From positions 682,001 to 746,000 of the forward strand of contig NZ_AP025509.1 in assembly GCF_024347615.1 (NCBI RefSeq): a DNA stretch of 64,000 nt, given 5' to 3'. The stretch's first letter is position 1. Each line of letters starts with the position of its first letter. Under the pieces are notes generated by a model that saw nothing but the letters and a program-made list of their open reading frames with translations, was not told where the DNA came from and did not search any database. This DNA is from Vibrio splendidus (GTDB taxonomy: Bacteria > Pseudomonadota > Gammaproteobacteria > Enterobacterales > Vibrionaceae). A program made the translations under genes and the position numbers. Below are positions 19,299 through 28,495 of this stretch, piece after piece.

Positions 19299-19652
19299 AT
19301 CCAGTCCCTTTAACGTTAGTCTTGTTTCAATTGCAGTTCTCGAACCTCTTAATTGGCTGCAATTGATGTTCAAAATCCATGTTAATCATTCATCTAACGT
19401 CATGCTTGCCATTTGGTGACACATCAAAAATAACCAATTTAATTAATACCGATTTGACTCTGCCTAGCATAGGCTTCAATTTCATCACGCAAATAAAAAA
19501 TTAAATGTCACGACATGGCCATTAAATCAAGATATTTGATCTTATTTTCATCTTAAAAATAGTTCACTCTCTCATTAATAACGTGATGGTTCATTGATGG
19601 GAGTAGAACACCTAACTCCCTACATATCAGAATCTTAAATTGAGAGCCTCAC

Positions 19653-20759
19653 ATGTCAGAAATAAAAAATATCGACACTGAAACGCAAAAAAAGAAACCA
19701 ATCAATAAAGTAAAAACAGCGACAAACAGTCTGTTGGCATTCACCATACTTTCTATTGGCATCGCTGTAGTTTCAGACAGGATTATTCCAACTACCGACA
19801 ACGTTAGAGTTGAAGGCAACGTCATTTCCTTAAAACCACAAGTATCAGGTTTAATAGAACAAATTAATATTACAGCAAACACTAAAGTAGAGAAAAATGA
19901 CGTGTTGCTCAAAATTGCCTCTACCGACTATGAGATAGCCGTTAAACAAGCAGAAGCAAAATTGAAGATAGCCGGGCAGCAAGTTGGGGCGCAAATGGCC
20001 AGTATTATTTCCGCTCAAGCACAACTCACAACATCGTTAGTTGCACAACAAAATGCTCGGCGTCAGGGTCAACGAGTATTAGCGATGGCAGACAAAGGGG
20101 TTGTATCAAAGTCTGATGCAGATACAACACGTGCCACTATTGATAAAGCTAATGCTGAGGTCATGAACGCTCGCGCTAATCTAACAAAAGCCAAAGCTCA
20201 AGTGGGTCCTAACGGAGAGGAAAATGCACAAATACAATCAGCACTACTTGAATTACAAAAAGCCCAATTGGACTTATCGCGCACAACCCTATCTGCGCCT
20301 TCAGTTGGTGCGGTAACCAACTTGGGTTTATCAGAAGGCTCTTACGCTTCTTCAGGCTCTCCATTGGTCACCTTCGTAGAAAGCGACAAATTATGGCTTG
20401 AAGCTTATTTTAGAGAAAATAGTCTCGGTAATATAAAACCAGGCGATGATGTTGAAATCGCATTAGATCTTGCTCCAGGCACTACGTTCAAAGGCACAGT
20501 TTCTTCAATCGACCTGGGAGTCACATGGGGTAAAAACGAACAACTTGGCGACCTTGCGAGTGTACAAAACCAAAATGGATGGTTAAGAGACACACAACGT
20601 ATTCCAGTTACGATCAAAATAAACGAACCATCAGCGATCCAATCAATGCGAATTGGAGGCCAAGCAGATGTCATCGTTTATACTGGCGAAAACACTCTAT
20701 TTAATCTACTTGGAAAATTCTGGATTAACGTAGTGAGCTTGTTCTCTTATGTTCGATAA
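19653..20759 (+). CDS. HlyD/EmrA-type membrane fusion protein
   Basis: A 368-residue periplasmic adaptor with one N-terminal membrane helix (about 27-45). The first biotinyl-lipoyl half (VEGNVISLKPQVSGLIEQI) is followed by a coiled-coil hairpin (about 85-195). The second lipoyl half (LSAPSVGAVTNLGLSEGSY) and a beta-barrel domain (LWLEAYFRENSLGNIKPGD) complete it. This order matches EmrA/YibH-like adaptors for drug or phenolic-acid export. The last codons overlap the next gene by 11 bases, so the adaptor and membrane protein are translationally coupled. Confidence 0.9.
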   Translation: MSEIKNIDTETQKKKPINKVKTATNSLLAFTILSIGIAVVSDRIIPTTDNVRVEGNVISLKPQVSGLIEQINITANTKVEKNDVLLKIASTDYEIAVKQAEAKLKIAGQQVGAQMASIISAQAQLTTSLVAQQNARRQGQRVLAMADKGVVSKSDADTTRATIDKANAEVMNARANLTKAKAQVGPNGEENAQIQSALLELQKAQLDLSRTTLSAPSVGAVTNLGLSEGSYASSGSPLVTFVESDKLWLEAYFRENSLGNIKPGDDVEIALDLAPGTTFKGTVSSIDLGVTWGKNEQLGDLASVQNQNGWLRDTQRIPVTIKINEPSAIQSMRIGGQADVIVYTGENTLFNLLGKFWINVVSLFSYVR

Positions 20760-21744
20760 AATAGATCAAGCACAAGAGCGTAGGATTTTTCGCTACGTCA
20801 CGACAGTCGGCTTGGCAACATTCCTTGCACTATGGTTTAACTGGCCATTAGCTTTTTGTACGCCACTTCTGACCGCAAAATTTATCACTGATAAACCTCA
20901 ATTTCATATTCTCCATGTCAAACAGTTGGCCTATGCGCTTCTATCCACCGCTGTAATTGGATTCGCAGTATCAACGGGGCTCCCTGAGTATAAAATTGCC
21001 TTTCTTTCTATACTCACACTCGGGATGCTTTGGGCATACTATTTATTTACCGACCCTAAATGGGTCATGTTCGCAACATTCTTAATGATCGAACTGATAT
21101 TACTTCCATCTATAACGATAATCGATCAAGCATCCGCGCTGACTGTAGGAATCGGTTTTGCGTTTTCAGGCACTTTGGCCGTAGCTTTGTATGCCCTTTC
21201 ACACGTTTATTTTCCCGAAGAAGAGAAGACGGACTTTGTTGGCTTTCCCGCATCTCCACTTACCAAAGAAATGCGATGGACAGCCGCTATACGCGCATGG
21301 GTGATTTCATTTCCCCTCGTATGCTTTTACTTCTATTTTCAACTTTCTCAGATACTGCTTACCGTTGCATTTGTAATGTTATTATCGTTAATGGCGAGCA
21401 GTGAAACGTCCGGTAAGACCGCGTTATTTTTCACAGTAAGTAACATCCTCGCAGGTCTAATTACATTCGTCACTTTTCTCATCATATCTTTAACACCTAA
21501 TATGTATGTATATATGATGGTTGTACTCAGTGTCATTACGCTTTTCGGAATAAAGATTTATACCGTTCCACAAAAGGCGCCTATATATATTACGGCTTTT
21601 ACGGGGTTCAATGTACTTATGGGGACATCAATGAGCAGCGGCGCATTGGATGACAAATTTTACGTACGTATTTTCCAACTATTTTTAGTCCTGCTATACA
21701 TGGTATTTATGACCTACTTCATAGAGTCTAATGCAAGGAAGTAA
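20749..21744 (+). CDS. Multi-pass inner membrane protein, DUF2955/FUSC-like
   Basis: A 331-residue protein with about nine to ten hydrophobic helices and no ATP-binding motif. The N-terminal RYVTTVGLATFLALWFNWPLAF and a central polar loop (KTDFVGFPASP) resemble the DUF2955 family, which occurs next to HlyD adaptors and is related to aromatic-acid exporters. I infer that it is the transport subunit for the adaptor encoded just upstream. The substrate is unknown. Confidence 0.78.
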   Translation: MFDKIDQAQERRIFRYVTTVGLATFLALWFNWPLAFCTPLLTAKFITDKPQFHILHVKQLAYALLSTAVIGFAVSTGLPEYKIAFLSILTLGMLWAYYLFTDPKWVMFATFLMIELILLPSITIIDQASALTVGIGFAFSGTLAVALYALSHVYFPEEEKTDFVGFPASPLTKEMRWTAAIRAWVISFPLVCFYFYFQLSQILLTVAFVMLLSLMASSETSGKTALFFTVSNILAGLITFVTFLIISLTPNMYVYMMVVLSVITLFGIKIYTVPQKAPIYITAFTGFNVLMGTSMSSGALDDKFYVRIFQLFLVLLYMVFMTYFIESNARK

Positions 21745-21806
21745 CCCGTCAAAAAGCAACTTTCAGTCATTTGTACAATCTCACCCATTGTTACTAGGTG
21801 TTGTTA

Positions 21807-21828
21807 ATGGCAGGGAAACTCCTGCCAT
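21807..21828 (+). terminator. Perfect 8-bp hairpin after the exporter genes
   Basis: ATGGCAGG pairs with CCTGCCAT around a 6-base loop, 62 bases after the exporter stop. No T-run follows, so termination is possible but not shown. It is close to the presumed island border. Confidence 0.45.
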
Positions 21829-22102
21829 ATCTAGTCATGCGACATCCATAAATCCTAGGTAACACTGTAAAGACATGGCTTCAGGTACAACATAGCGCTT
21901 TACACGCCCTAGCGAACCCTTACAATGTGCAGCAAATATATTTATCAAGGTTTATCTCTATGTCTATTCAATGGTTTCCGGGACTACTGAATTAAACAAT
22001 CACCCCAATCCACCAAGACCAACCATTCCATTTAAAACAATAGCTTATATAAATAATTCAATTCACACCCTCTCATACCAACTCATCACTCCTCATGTTT
22101 TT

Positions 22103-22122
22103 TGTACCCCATTATGTACCCC
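22103..22122 (+). repeat. TGTACCCC direct repeats upstream of the integrase (possible Int arm sites or att region)
   Basis: Two copies of TGTACCCC start 12 bases apart, 49 bases before the integrase start. P4-type integrases often have such direct repeats beside their own gene as arm-type binding sites or within the promoter. No second copy of a core att sequence was seen inside the window, so the left border can only be placed roughly between 21.75 and 22.16 kb. Confidence 0.4.
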
Positions 22123-22170
22123 AAGCAATAAACTAGTGTAGAATATGTAACAACTTATTGGGGAGTTCAT

Positions 22171-23373
22171 ATGCCAAAGAAAACCACTAGTTTGTCTGAC
22201 AAACAAATCAAAGCAGCCGAGATCAAAACGAAGGAATATATTCTGTCTGACGGAAATGGGCTTAACCTCCGCATTAGACCGAATGGCACCAAATCATGGC
22301 AGTATCGATACACCAATCGTGTAACTGGCAAAGTTAAGAAGCTCTCGCTAGGTTCATACCCGACGTTAAAGCTTGCTGACGCAAGGAAGATTGCTCAAGA
22401 TCACCGAAATCAACTTGCCAATGGAGTTGACCCTCGAGAGCACATTGAGCAACTAAAGCAGGATACCCTTCGTAGTGAATCTAATACTTTCATTTACGTT
22501 GCCGAGCAATGGTTCAAAAGAAAGAAAAAAACAATTAGCAAGGATCATGCTGAACGTGTATGGCGAACTCTACAAATATACATATTCCCCAAATTTCAAA
22601 ATGTTCCCATAGAGTCGATTACGCGTAGAGATGCCATTCAAATCCTACGTCCTCTCGAAGAAGCCCAGAAACTTTCTACGATTAAACGAATCTGTCAGTC
22701 ACTGAATCAGATTATGGAATATGGCGTTGATAGTGATGCAATTGATGTCAACCCATTGACTAGAATGATCAACGCGTTTGAGCATCATAATGTTAAACAT
22801 ATGCCAACAATCCGCCCAGAAATACTTCGAGATTTCCTTTACAAGCTTCATGAAAACAACACGCTACAAGATAAAACCAAATACGTCATTCTTTGGCAAC
22901 TTCACACAATGTTAAGGCCTAAAGAGGCTGCTAGAACTCGCTGGAGCTACATTGATATTCACAAAAGATGTTTGACAATGCCGCCTGAAGAAATGAAAGG
23001 CCAAAGAGCACATAAAGTTCCTTTGACTGATGAGATGATAGAGATACTAAACAAAATACGCCCTCTAAGTGAAGGTAAAGAGTTTGTCTTCCCTGGTGAG
23101 CGCAACTCTAATACTCACATAGGCGAATCCACAGCTAACGCTGCAATAAAACGCAGTCTTGGTTATAAAGGTGAGCTTGTGGCACATGGCTTACGGTCTA
23201 TTGCGTCTACAGCCCTACACGAACAGGAGTATGATTCACTGCATATTGAAGCCTGTTTGTCGCACGCTGATAGAAATACAACTAGGGCAAGCTATAATCG
23301 AACCGATTTTTTCGAGCAAAGAAAAGACATCATGGCTTGGTGGAGTGAGTTTATTAAATCGTCATCTTCATAG
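22171..23373 (+). CDS. P4-type tyrosine site-specific integrase of the island
   Basis: A 400-residue tyrosine recombinase. The N-terminal arm-binding domain (about 5-95) has the P4 pattern SDGNGLNLRIRPNGTKSWQYRY and LSLGSYPTLKLADAR. It is followed by a core-binding SAM-like domain (about 105-195) and a catalytic domain. Catalytic residues are R249 (TMLRPKEAARTRW), H339/R342 (AHGLRSIAST), H365 (LSHAD) and Y375. It should catalyse integration and excision of the island. The start ATG has GGGGAG eight bases upstream. The gene points into the island and lies next to the presumed left border. Confidence 0.94.
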   Translation: MPKKTTSLSDKQIKAAEIKTKEYILSDGNGLNLRIRPNGTKSWQYRYTNRVTGKVKKLSLGSYPTLKLADARKIAQDHRNQLANGVDPREHIEQLKQDTLRSESNTFIYVAEQWFKRKKKTISKDHAERVWRTLQIYIFPKFQNVPIESITRRDAIQILRPLEEAQKLSTIKRICQSLNQIMEYGVDSDAIDVNPLTRMINAFEHHNVKHMPTIRPEILRDFLYKLHENNTLQDKTKYVILWQLHTMLRPKEAARTRWSYIDIHKRCLTMPPEEMKGQRAHKVPLTDEMIEILNKIRPLSEGKEFVFPGERNSNTHIGESTANAAIKRSLGYKGELVAHGLRSIASTALHEQEYDSLHIEACLSHADRNTTRASYNRTDFFEQRKDIMAWWSEFIKSSSS

Positions 23374-23581
23374 TATGAGTTCATTCTTAAACCCACAAGT
23401 TTAGGTTTATGAGGTACAGTTTGATTGCTTCTTCAGTGTTGGTATGTAGGGTGTCAACAGAGGCGATGTAGCCCCCTTCAGTTACGACATATAAATGTCT
23501 ACATAGCCCACTATGGCTAACTCATCAAATCGTCATTTCGTCCGAAAGGACGGTGTGTGAGATGTAAATTACCCAAGGCAC

Positions 23582-23914
23582 TTATAAAAATTTAGCTAAC
23601 TGTGATAATAGCTTATCGATAGCATTAGCTACCTGAGCTAGTATTTTGACCTTATCTTCTGCTTTCTTTAAAGCTACTTTAGCTCCTTTAGCTTGATTAA
23701 TAAGCTCCTTAACACTTCCTTGTCCTTTAGCTAGTGTGACCGAATTCTTTTTTAGTATGGCCGCATTGTAAGCATAAATTTGATCACCCAGCTGTTCGCA
23801 TTGTAGTAACAACGGTTCATCTTCTGGATCTAACATGACAGAGTCAAGGTAGCTTTGAAGTTCGTCGTACATACTTTTCAATTCATCGTAAGCAATCTTG
23901 TGGCTATGAGCCAT
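23582..23914 (-). CDS. Small coiled-coil protein of unknown function
   Basis: A 110-residue, strongly helical and charged protein with no signal peptide. Residues about 65-108 (lysine-rich VKELINQAKGAKVALKKAEDKVKIL) form a probable coiled coil. I recognise no family. It lies three bases after the lipoprotein gene and is the last of a three-gene operon. Confidence 0.65.
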   Translation of the reverse strand: MAHSHKIAYDELKSMYDELQSYLDSVMLDPEDEPLLLQCEQLGDQIYAYNAAILKKNSVTLAKGQGSVKELINQAKGAKVALKKAEDKVKILAQVANAIDKLLSQLAKFL

Positions 23915-23917
23915 TTG

Positions 23918-24856
23918 TTAGTCCTCTAGGCTATCGCGAAACTCTTTGATCGCATCGATCTGAGTCTTCGTTGATTTGAGCGCTTTCTTGGCGGCGTCTT
24001 TTGTTAAATCGTCATCATTTTTTAAGGATATGATTATCGATTGGTTCAACTCTTGAAGATTAACTAGAGCACTTGCAAGTTTTGTAAACTTCACATCTAG
24101 CTCGTTGATGCGGACTCGGATCTTATAAGCTTTCTTGTAAGCATCAGCTCGTTCTTCAAGTGAATGATAGAACGTCACACAACGCTTGCTATCACTGGTC
24201 TCACAGCGATTAGGGTTATTAAGTAAATACAAACGAATACGTAATTCTTTTTCCAAAGAAACCCTTGTCGCTTCCTGCCAGGAATCCAACTCACCTTCTA
24301 ATGATTTAAGTGCGCTTTGAACTATGCTTTCCGAATCAATGACTATTTCCTTTAAAAGGTCATAACGCATTTTCTCCGTATAAGCTCTCGCTATTGCATT
24401 CACGCTAGTTGAAAGTAACTCAACATCCTTTACATCAATCTCTCCCATTTGGGGCATCTGGGATAAAGATACCAGCGATGAATTGAGTTTCTCCGAGTAT
24501 TTATCTAGGTCTTCGCTTCTATCGTCTGTCGCAAGAAGATAAATACTTTGGGAAAATGTGTTCAAGTTCTTTAGTAAGGTCTCTTGGCCTTGATTGTCGA
24601 TGGTAGAAATATCTAGATCAGCCCCAGTAGCCCCGTCCCTTGTTGCTTTCATAAGTTCGGCGTTAATACGCACTTCATCTGTATATTCATATACAGCAAT
24701 TAGCTCATTTTGAACCTCTGTAGATTGCTTGGCGTATTCTCCTACCATTGAAATCGACTCATTAGATGCACAGCCACTAAGGCCTATCACTACCAACGAA
24801 GCCGTCGCAATAAGCTTTAACCTTGGAGCAATGGATACTTCAAACCACTCAGTCAT
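23918..24856 (-). CDS. Helical lipoprotein of unknown function
   Basis: A 312-residue protein with a lipoprotein signal (LIATASLVVIGLSGCAS, lipobox LSGC). The mature part is a long helical, coiled-coil-rich domain. A short CETSDSKRC segment may be a disulphide loop. The start ATG follows AAGGGT; the open frame extends to 24904 into the preceding gene, but this leader has no better signal. It should be anchored in the cell envelope. It sits between the metal-dependent enzyme-like gene and the small coiled-coil gene. Confidence 0.7.
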   Translation of the reverse strand: MTEWFEVSIAPRLKLIATASLVVIGLSGCASNESISMVGEYAKQSTEVQNELIAVYEYTDEVRINAELMKATRDGATGADLDISTIDNQGQETLLKNLNTFSQSIYLLATDDRSEDLDKYSEKLNSSLVSLSQMPQMGEIDVKDVELLSTSVNAIARAYTEKMRYDLLKEIVIDSESIVQSALKSLEGELDSWQEATRVSLEKELRIRLYLLNNPNRCETSDSKRCVTFYHSLEERADAYKKAYKIRVRINELDVKFTKLASALVNLQELNQSIIISLKNDDDLTKDAAKKALKSTKTQIDAIKEFRDSLED

Positions 24857-24891
24857 GGATTTACCCTTTTTACTATTGAGGAGTGGATGCA

Positions 24892-25962
24892 CTAAGCGAT
24901 ACAAATTCCGTACTTAGGCAGTACATCTCTGATCACTTCTATCCGATAGGTTTTGAGCGCGTCATGGAAGAGTTTCCAGTCAGAATTTAGAAAGGATAGC
25001 GAGTATCGATAGACCAGTTGACCATCTTGCGTAAAACCTTGCCCCCTCGCCCGTTGTTTCCAACTGTTATCTCCATTCTTGTCAAATGACAAATCGACCG
25101 CAGTAAAGCCAAACCTTCCATCTCGCAACCACTTAAGCCACTCGGCATGGCGAATTTCCCCATCTTCATCATCTATGGTTGTTAGAGCATGTTCTATTAA
25201 AGTTCGCTGTTGCGAGCTCAAACCTGGTTGATTATCAATATCGACCTCAACGTCACCTTGTTTCCAACATTGCAGTGCTTTGCACATCGCATCCGCAGCT
25301 TGTAGAAATATAGAGGTATTGTCTCTTACAACGCTTTCTCCCTCACCATTTCGATAAGTCCAAGAAGCATAAGGTCTATCAGGAAAAGATAGGGCCGCAC
25401 CATGCCCAAGAGGAGAAGAAGCGGATACCCCACAGCTCAACAAGTCATCTTTAATTCGTTGTAACAAAGAGCTCGCGCTCGATTCGAGACTATCTACTTT
25501 ATTGTAATCGTGGATCACCCCTGCAAAACCTTGATGAGCAAAAGTATCCGCATAAACATGCATTGCAATCCCCATAAGGTGAGCACCGTAAGGCTTGTTC
25601 CAATGTGTAGCTACCATTCTCAGCATATCTCTTGCAACAGCGCTGTCTGGTTTACAAACTAAACGATGTATGAACCGTCCGTCAGGTTCAACATTTGAAG
25701 GGTAGCCTTGATTGCCAGGAAGAAAGTGGAATGGAATCCATACCTGATGATTTGCAAGCTCTTGCGTATTTCGATAGTCGAGCATTTTGTGAGCGGACAC
25801 AATGCGGTCATACATCGCACCATTATCAAAATGGATTGGTTTATCATTTGTTGCCTCATCTACATATTGTGCGGAATACGCAACTTTTTCAGCGTCATAA
25901 TGCTCAATACCCGCATATCGAGCGATAACGTAAGTGAGTGTATGATGTCCATCTATTTGCAT
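24892..25962 (-). CDS. DUF6765-like putative metal-dependent hydrolase
   Basis: A 356-residue protein resembling the uncharacterised family I know as DUF6765. Its N-terminus (MQIDGHHTLTYVIARYAG, then YVDEATND) and a WIPFHFLPG segment are family marks. HVYADTFAHQGF gives an HxxxDxxxH motif like the zinc sites of phospholipase C and S1/P1 nucleases. I infer a metal-dependent lipase- or nuclease-like enzyme. There is no signal peptide. ATG 25962 follows GGAGG with six-base spacing, which rejects longer in-frame starts. It is the first gene of a three-gene operon with a lipoprotein. Confidence 0.65.
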   Translation of the reverse strand: MQIDGHHTLTYVIARYAGIEHYDAEKVAYSAQYVDEATNDKPIHFDNGAMYDRIVSAHKMLDYRNTQELANHQVWIPFHFLPGNQGYPSNVEPDGRFIHRLVCKPDSAVARDMLRMVATHWNKPYGAHLMGIAMHVYADTFAHQGFAGVIHDYNKVDSLESSASSLLQRIKDDLLSCGVSASSPLGHGAALSFPDRPYASWTYRNGEGESVVRDNTSIFLQAADAMCKALQCWKQGDVEVDIDNQPGLSSQQRTLIEHALTTIDDEDGEIRHAEWLKWLRDGRFGFTAVDLSFDKNGDNSWKQRARGQGFTQDGQLVYRYSLSFLNSDWKLFHDALKTYRIEVIRDVLPKYGICIA

Positions 25963-25992
25963 TCGAGCCTCCGCAGGCATGATTATCAACAT

Positions 25993-26633
25993 TGAGCACG
26001 CAGCAACAAATGAGGTGACTACCCCGAATAGCTAAACAGCATAAATTTCGGCTGGCTTGCACTTCTTGAATGAACTATTTATATCACCGCATATAGAATA
26101 TGAAACGTTGACAATATAACAGACAGTAAAGCTGAACTCATATGAATTACGGATACGTAAAAGGCATGGGTCACAAATATTTATACAAATTAGTTAAATA
26201 CTTGATCTAAGTAGGATATCGCTGGAAAGAATACGCCAATCCCTCCAGAACCTAGCCGTAATAAAGATATGTTTAATAGACTACGTTCTGGAGTATCTGA
26301 AGTGCGGCTATTAGCTATCAAGAACAACGCAGGAGTCCTTCGCTACCTTACACACACCTTCAGCTATATCTAGCCCTTGGACAAAGCCTGTCACCGTGTT
26401 CTTTCAGCTCAAACTGACTCACGCAGACGTTGTTAGGAAGTAATCAGCACTCCATACAACTATATTGTATTTTGTGCTACATCCCTGAGAGCCTAAAGTT
26501 GTGATTATTCCTACTTCGTTCACAACTTTGTATTTGCCTGATGCTATAAGCTTGAAAATCACAACGCTAACCTAAACATATCGAGGTATGCAACTCTTGC
26601 TGCATATCGAATAGAAAAACAATAGGAGGGAGT
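25993..26633. other. Non-coding region, about 640 bases, between divergent island cassettes
   Basis: No credible gene. It should hold the divergent promoters of the DUF6765-like operon and of the rightward gene. At 26377-26394 it contains TTGGACAAAGCCTGTCAC, which resembles motifs near 38.55 kb and, on the other strand, 56.8 kb. The rest looks like featureless or decayed DNA. Confidence 0.5.
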
Positions 26634-27290
26634 GTGAAGATAGATAAACAATTAATACGTTACATCGATCAGCTTGTCGGTGCTCGTGAACTTGAAATGA
26701 CTTTGTTTCCTGAAAAGTTTGAAGATACAGGTATCGATCTAAATACTTTCCGTAAGTTCTACGGACAAACTGTGACTTCATTCGATCGCAAGGAACTGAC
26801 TGCATACCACAACCTATTTGTTAACTACTGCGCTAAAATTATGGATTACAGGCTTTTTAATGGGCAATCTTCTGCCCATAATTGCCATGAGTCATGTGAA
26901 ACAATTATGCGAGCTATTCACCAAGAAGATAGCCTTAAGCTTCGTGAGGCTCTGTTTGATTTAAAGCCACAGGTAACAATTGGGGATGTATTGATTGAGG
27001 GACAACCACAATATAAGGTTACAAAAAAATCAATCAAAGACATAATTGCAGAAGGCTTTAATCCCAGCAAGACCCTCAATGTTCATGTATGGATAACATT
27101 ATTTGATGGTACTGTTTTTGACCCAACAATCGCTGCGACGTTGGTAGCAAAAAAAATGCTACCGCCTCAAGAAATGAATAGTATGCATATACAACCTTTT
27201 GGCATGGTTAATGATATAAACATCACCTACAGGCCTTTGCTTATTGATGACGAATTCTATTCCAGAGTAGATCGTGATAGAACTATTTAG
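26634..27290 (+). CDS. Putative papain/transglutaminase-like protein of unknown function
   Basis: A 218-residue cytoplasmic protein starting with GTG four bases after AGGAGG. I do not recognise a named family. The residue pattern NCHESCETI (C84, C88), then HVWITLFDGTVFDPT (H151, D163), looks like the Cys-His-Asp triad order of transglutaminase/papain-fold enzymes. The FDGTVFDPT turn is typical of such proteins. This is inference only. It is a single gene, convergent with the secreted protein gene to its right. Confidence 0.6.
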   Translation: MKIDKQLIRYIDQLVGARELEMTLFPEKFEDTGIDLNTFRKFYGQTVTSFDRKELTAYHNLFVNYCAKIMDYRLFNGQSSAHNCHESCETIMRAIHQEDSLKLREALFDLKPQVTIGDVLIEGQPQYKVTKKSIKDIIAEGFNPSKTLNVHVWITLFDGTVFDPTIAATLVAKKMLPPQEMNSMHIQPFGMVNDINITYRPLLIDDEFYSRVDRDRTI

Positions 27291-27474
27291 TGATTTGAAG
27301 TTATTTTATGAGGCACCGAACATGTACATCAATGCAGGTGGAAAGTTCAGGCGTAGCGCTAAAAATTGAGACTTTCCTGTCAAGTTTTTTACGACTAACC
27401 GTAAGAGAATTTATGGTAGTTTCAGTGGCACGTACTACCATTGAGTCATTAAGTTAAGACACTTTGGAGAAGCC

Positions 27475-27550
27475 CTGAGCTTGCTGGTACTTTCAAGAGA
27501 AATATGCCACGAGTAAAAATTCAGGTCTATGGAACCTCTGGACAAAAGTG
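27475..27550 (+). repeat. Dispersed intergenic repeat, copy 1
   Basis: This segment contains AAAATTCAGGT followed by a stretch ending TCTGGACA. It aligns with the copy near 30.85 kb, including the preceding TATGCC/AATGCC. It lies in the 350-base gap between convergent genes. No gene is seen in the rest of the gap. Confidence 0.55.
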
Positions 27551-27641
27551 AGCTAATGCATTTATACAGTTTTAGTTTGATTGGATTAGTTTTGGTAAGG
27601 TGAAAAGCCCCGCCTCCTCAAACCTCCATTTTACTACCAAA

Positions 27642-28223
27642 TCAAAGCGAGCAATTAGATTGATACTCATCAAAAGCCTCTCTTAGCTCTTTTACATCAA
27701 TAGCGTATGCGAGATCTTTAGTATCGTAACTCAACGTTTCGTCTATTTTGTCAGGTATGGTCTTATAGTTTTTATATGTCATGTCAATGCTTACTGAATC
27801 AACGTTTGAGAACATGTCTATTATCTTGCCGTAGTGATAGACATCTTTCTTAGAGAAGAAAAAACTATTGTTTCCATGATGCCCTGCGTCAGTGATGTAA
27901 TACGTCTCGTATCCCGAAGCACTGAGCGCAACAACTTCGATATCGGAAGTATACGGCATATCAATAGGTGTGGGAAAGTATGCGACTGCAAAGAATAACT
28001 CATCTTCTGTGCACTCTCTCATTTCTATTTGAGCACACAGGTTTTTTACTGATCTCATATCAATGCAGCCTAGACTAAAGAAACCATCTTTTTTGTAAAA
28101 AGTTGAAACATCCCAACTAATTACGCCTTTCTTATCCTCGACTTTGTACTTTAACTCATTAATACCGCTCATTTCTGTCGCAAAACAGAAAGACGGAAAA
28201 AGAAGCAGTAGAGTTTTTTTCAT
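27642..28223 (-). CDS. Secreted protein of unknown function
   Basis: A 193-residue protein with a short signal peptide (MKKTLLLLFPSFCFA). The mature part has several cysteines and a mixed alpha/beta pattern. I recognise no domain. A longer frame reaches 28289, but the ATG used here follows AGGTGA and starts the signal peptide. It stands alone, with intergenic repeats downstream. Confidence 0.65.
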   Translation of the reverse strand: MKKTLLLLFPSFCFATEMSGINELKYKVEDKKGVISWDVSTFYKKDGFFSLGCIDMRSVKNLCAQIEMRECTEDELFFAVAYFPTPIDMPYTSDIEVVALSASGYETYYITDAGHHGNNSFFFSKKDVYHYGKIIDMFSNVDSVSIDMTYKNYKTIPDKIDETLSYDTKDLAYAIDVKELREAFDEYQSNCSL

Positions 28224-28495
28224 TGGATCACCTAACAAGTGAGTAAAAAGCCACGAGATAGCAGAATATTTTTTGATTTTATCCATCAATCATACTTTAT
28301 TTCCCGATCTGGAAACATCAAAAGAACCAATGGTTTTATCAAGTGAATTTCAAGTTACTCAAAATAAGGAAAACTTACTTCCGCGTGCCACTGGGTGTCT
28401 GTAGTTAAAACACACATTGGGCAGCTCCTGAACCAGCGGTGATAACAAACTCAAGCCTGAACATAGTTATGCTATAGGTAATCTAAGGCATCAAA

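Noticed and set aside
22103..22122. TGTACCCC repeats as the attL core
   Set aside because: No second copy was found at any possible right border in the window, so they are only reported as possible arm sites or promoter elements.
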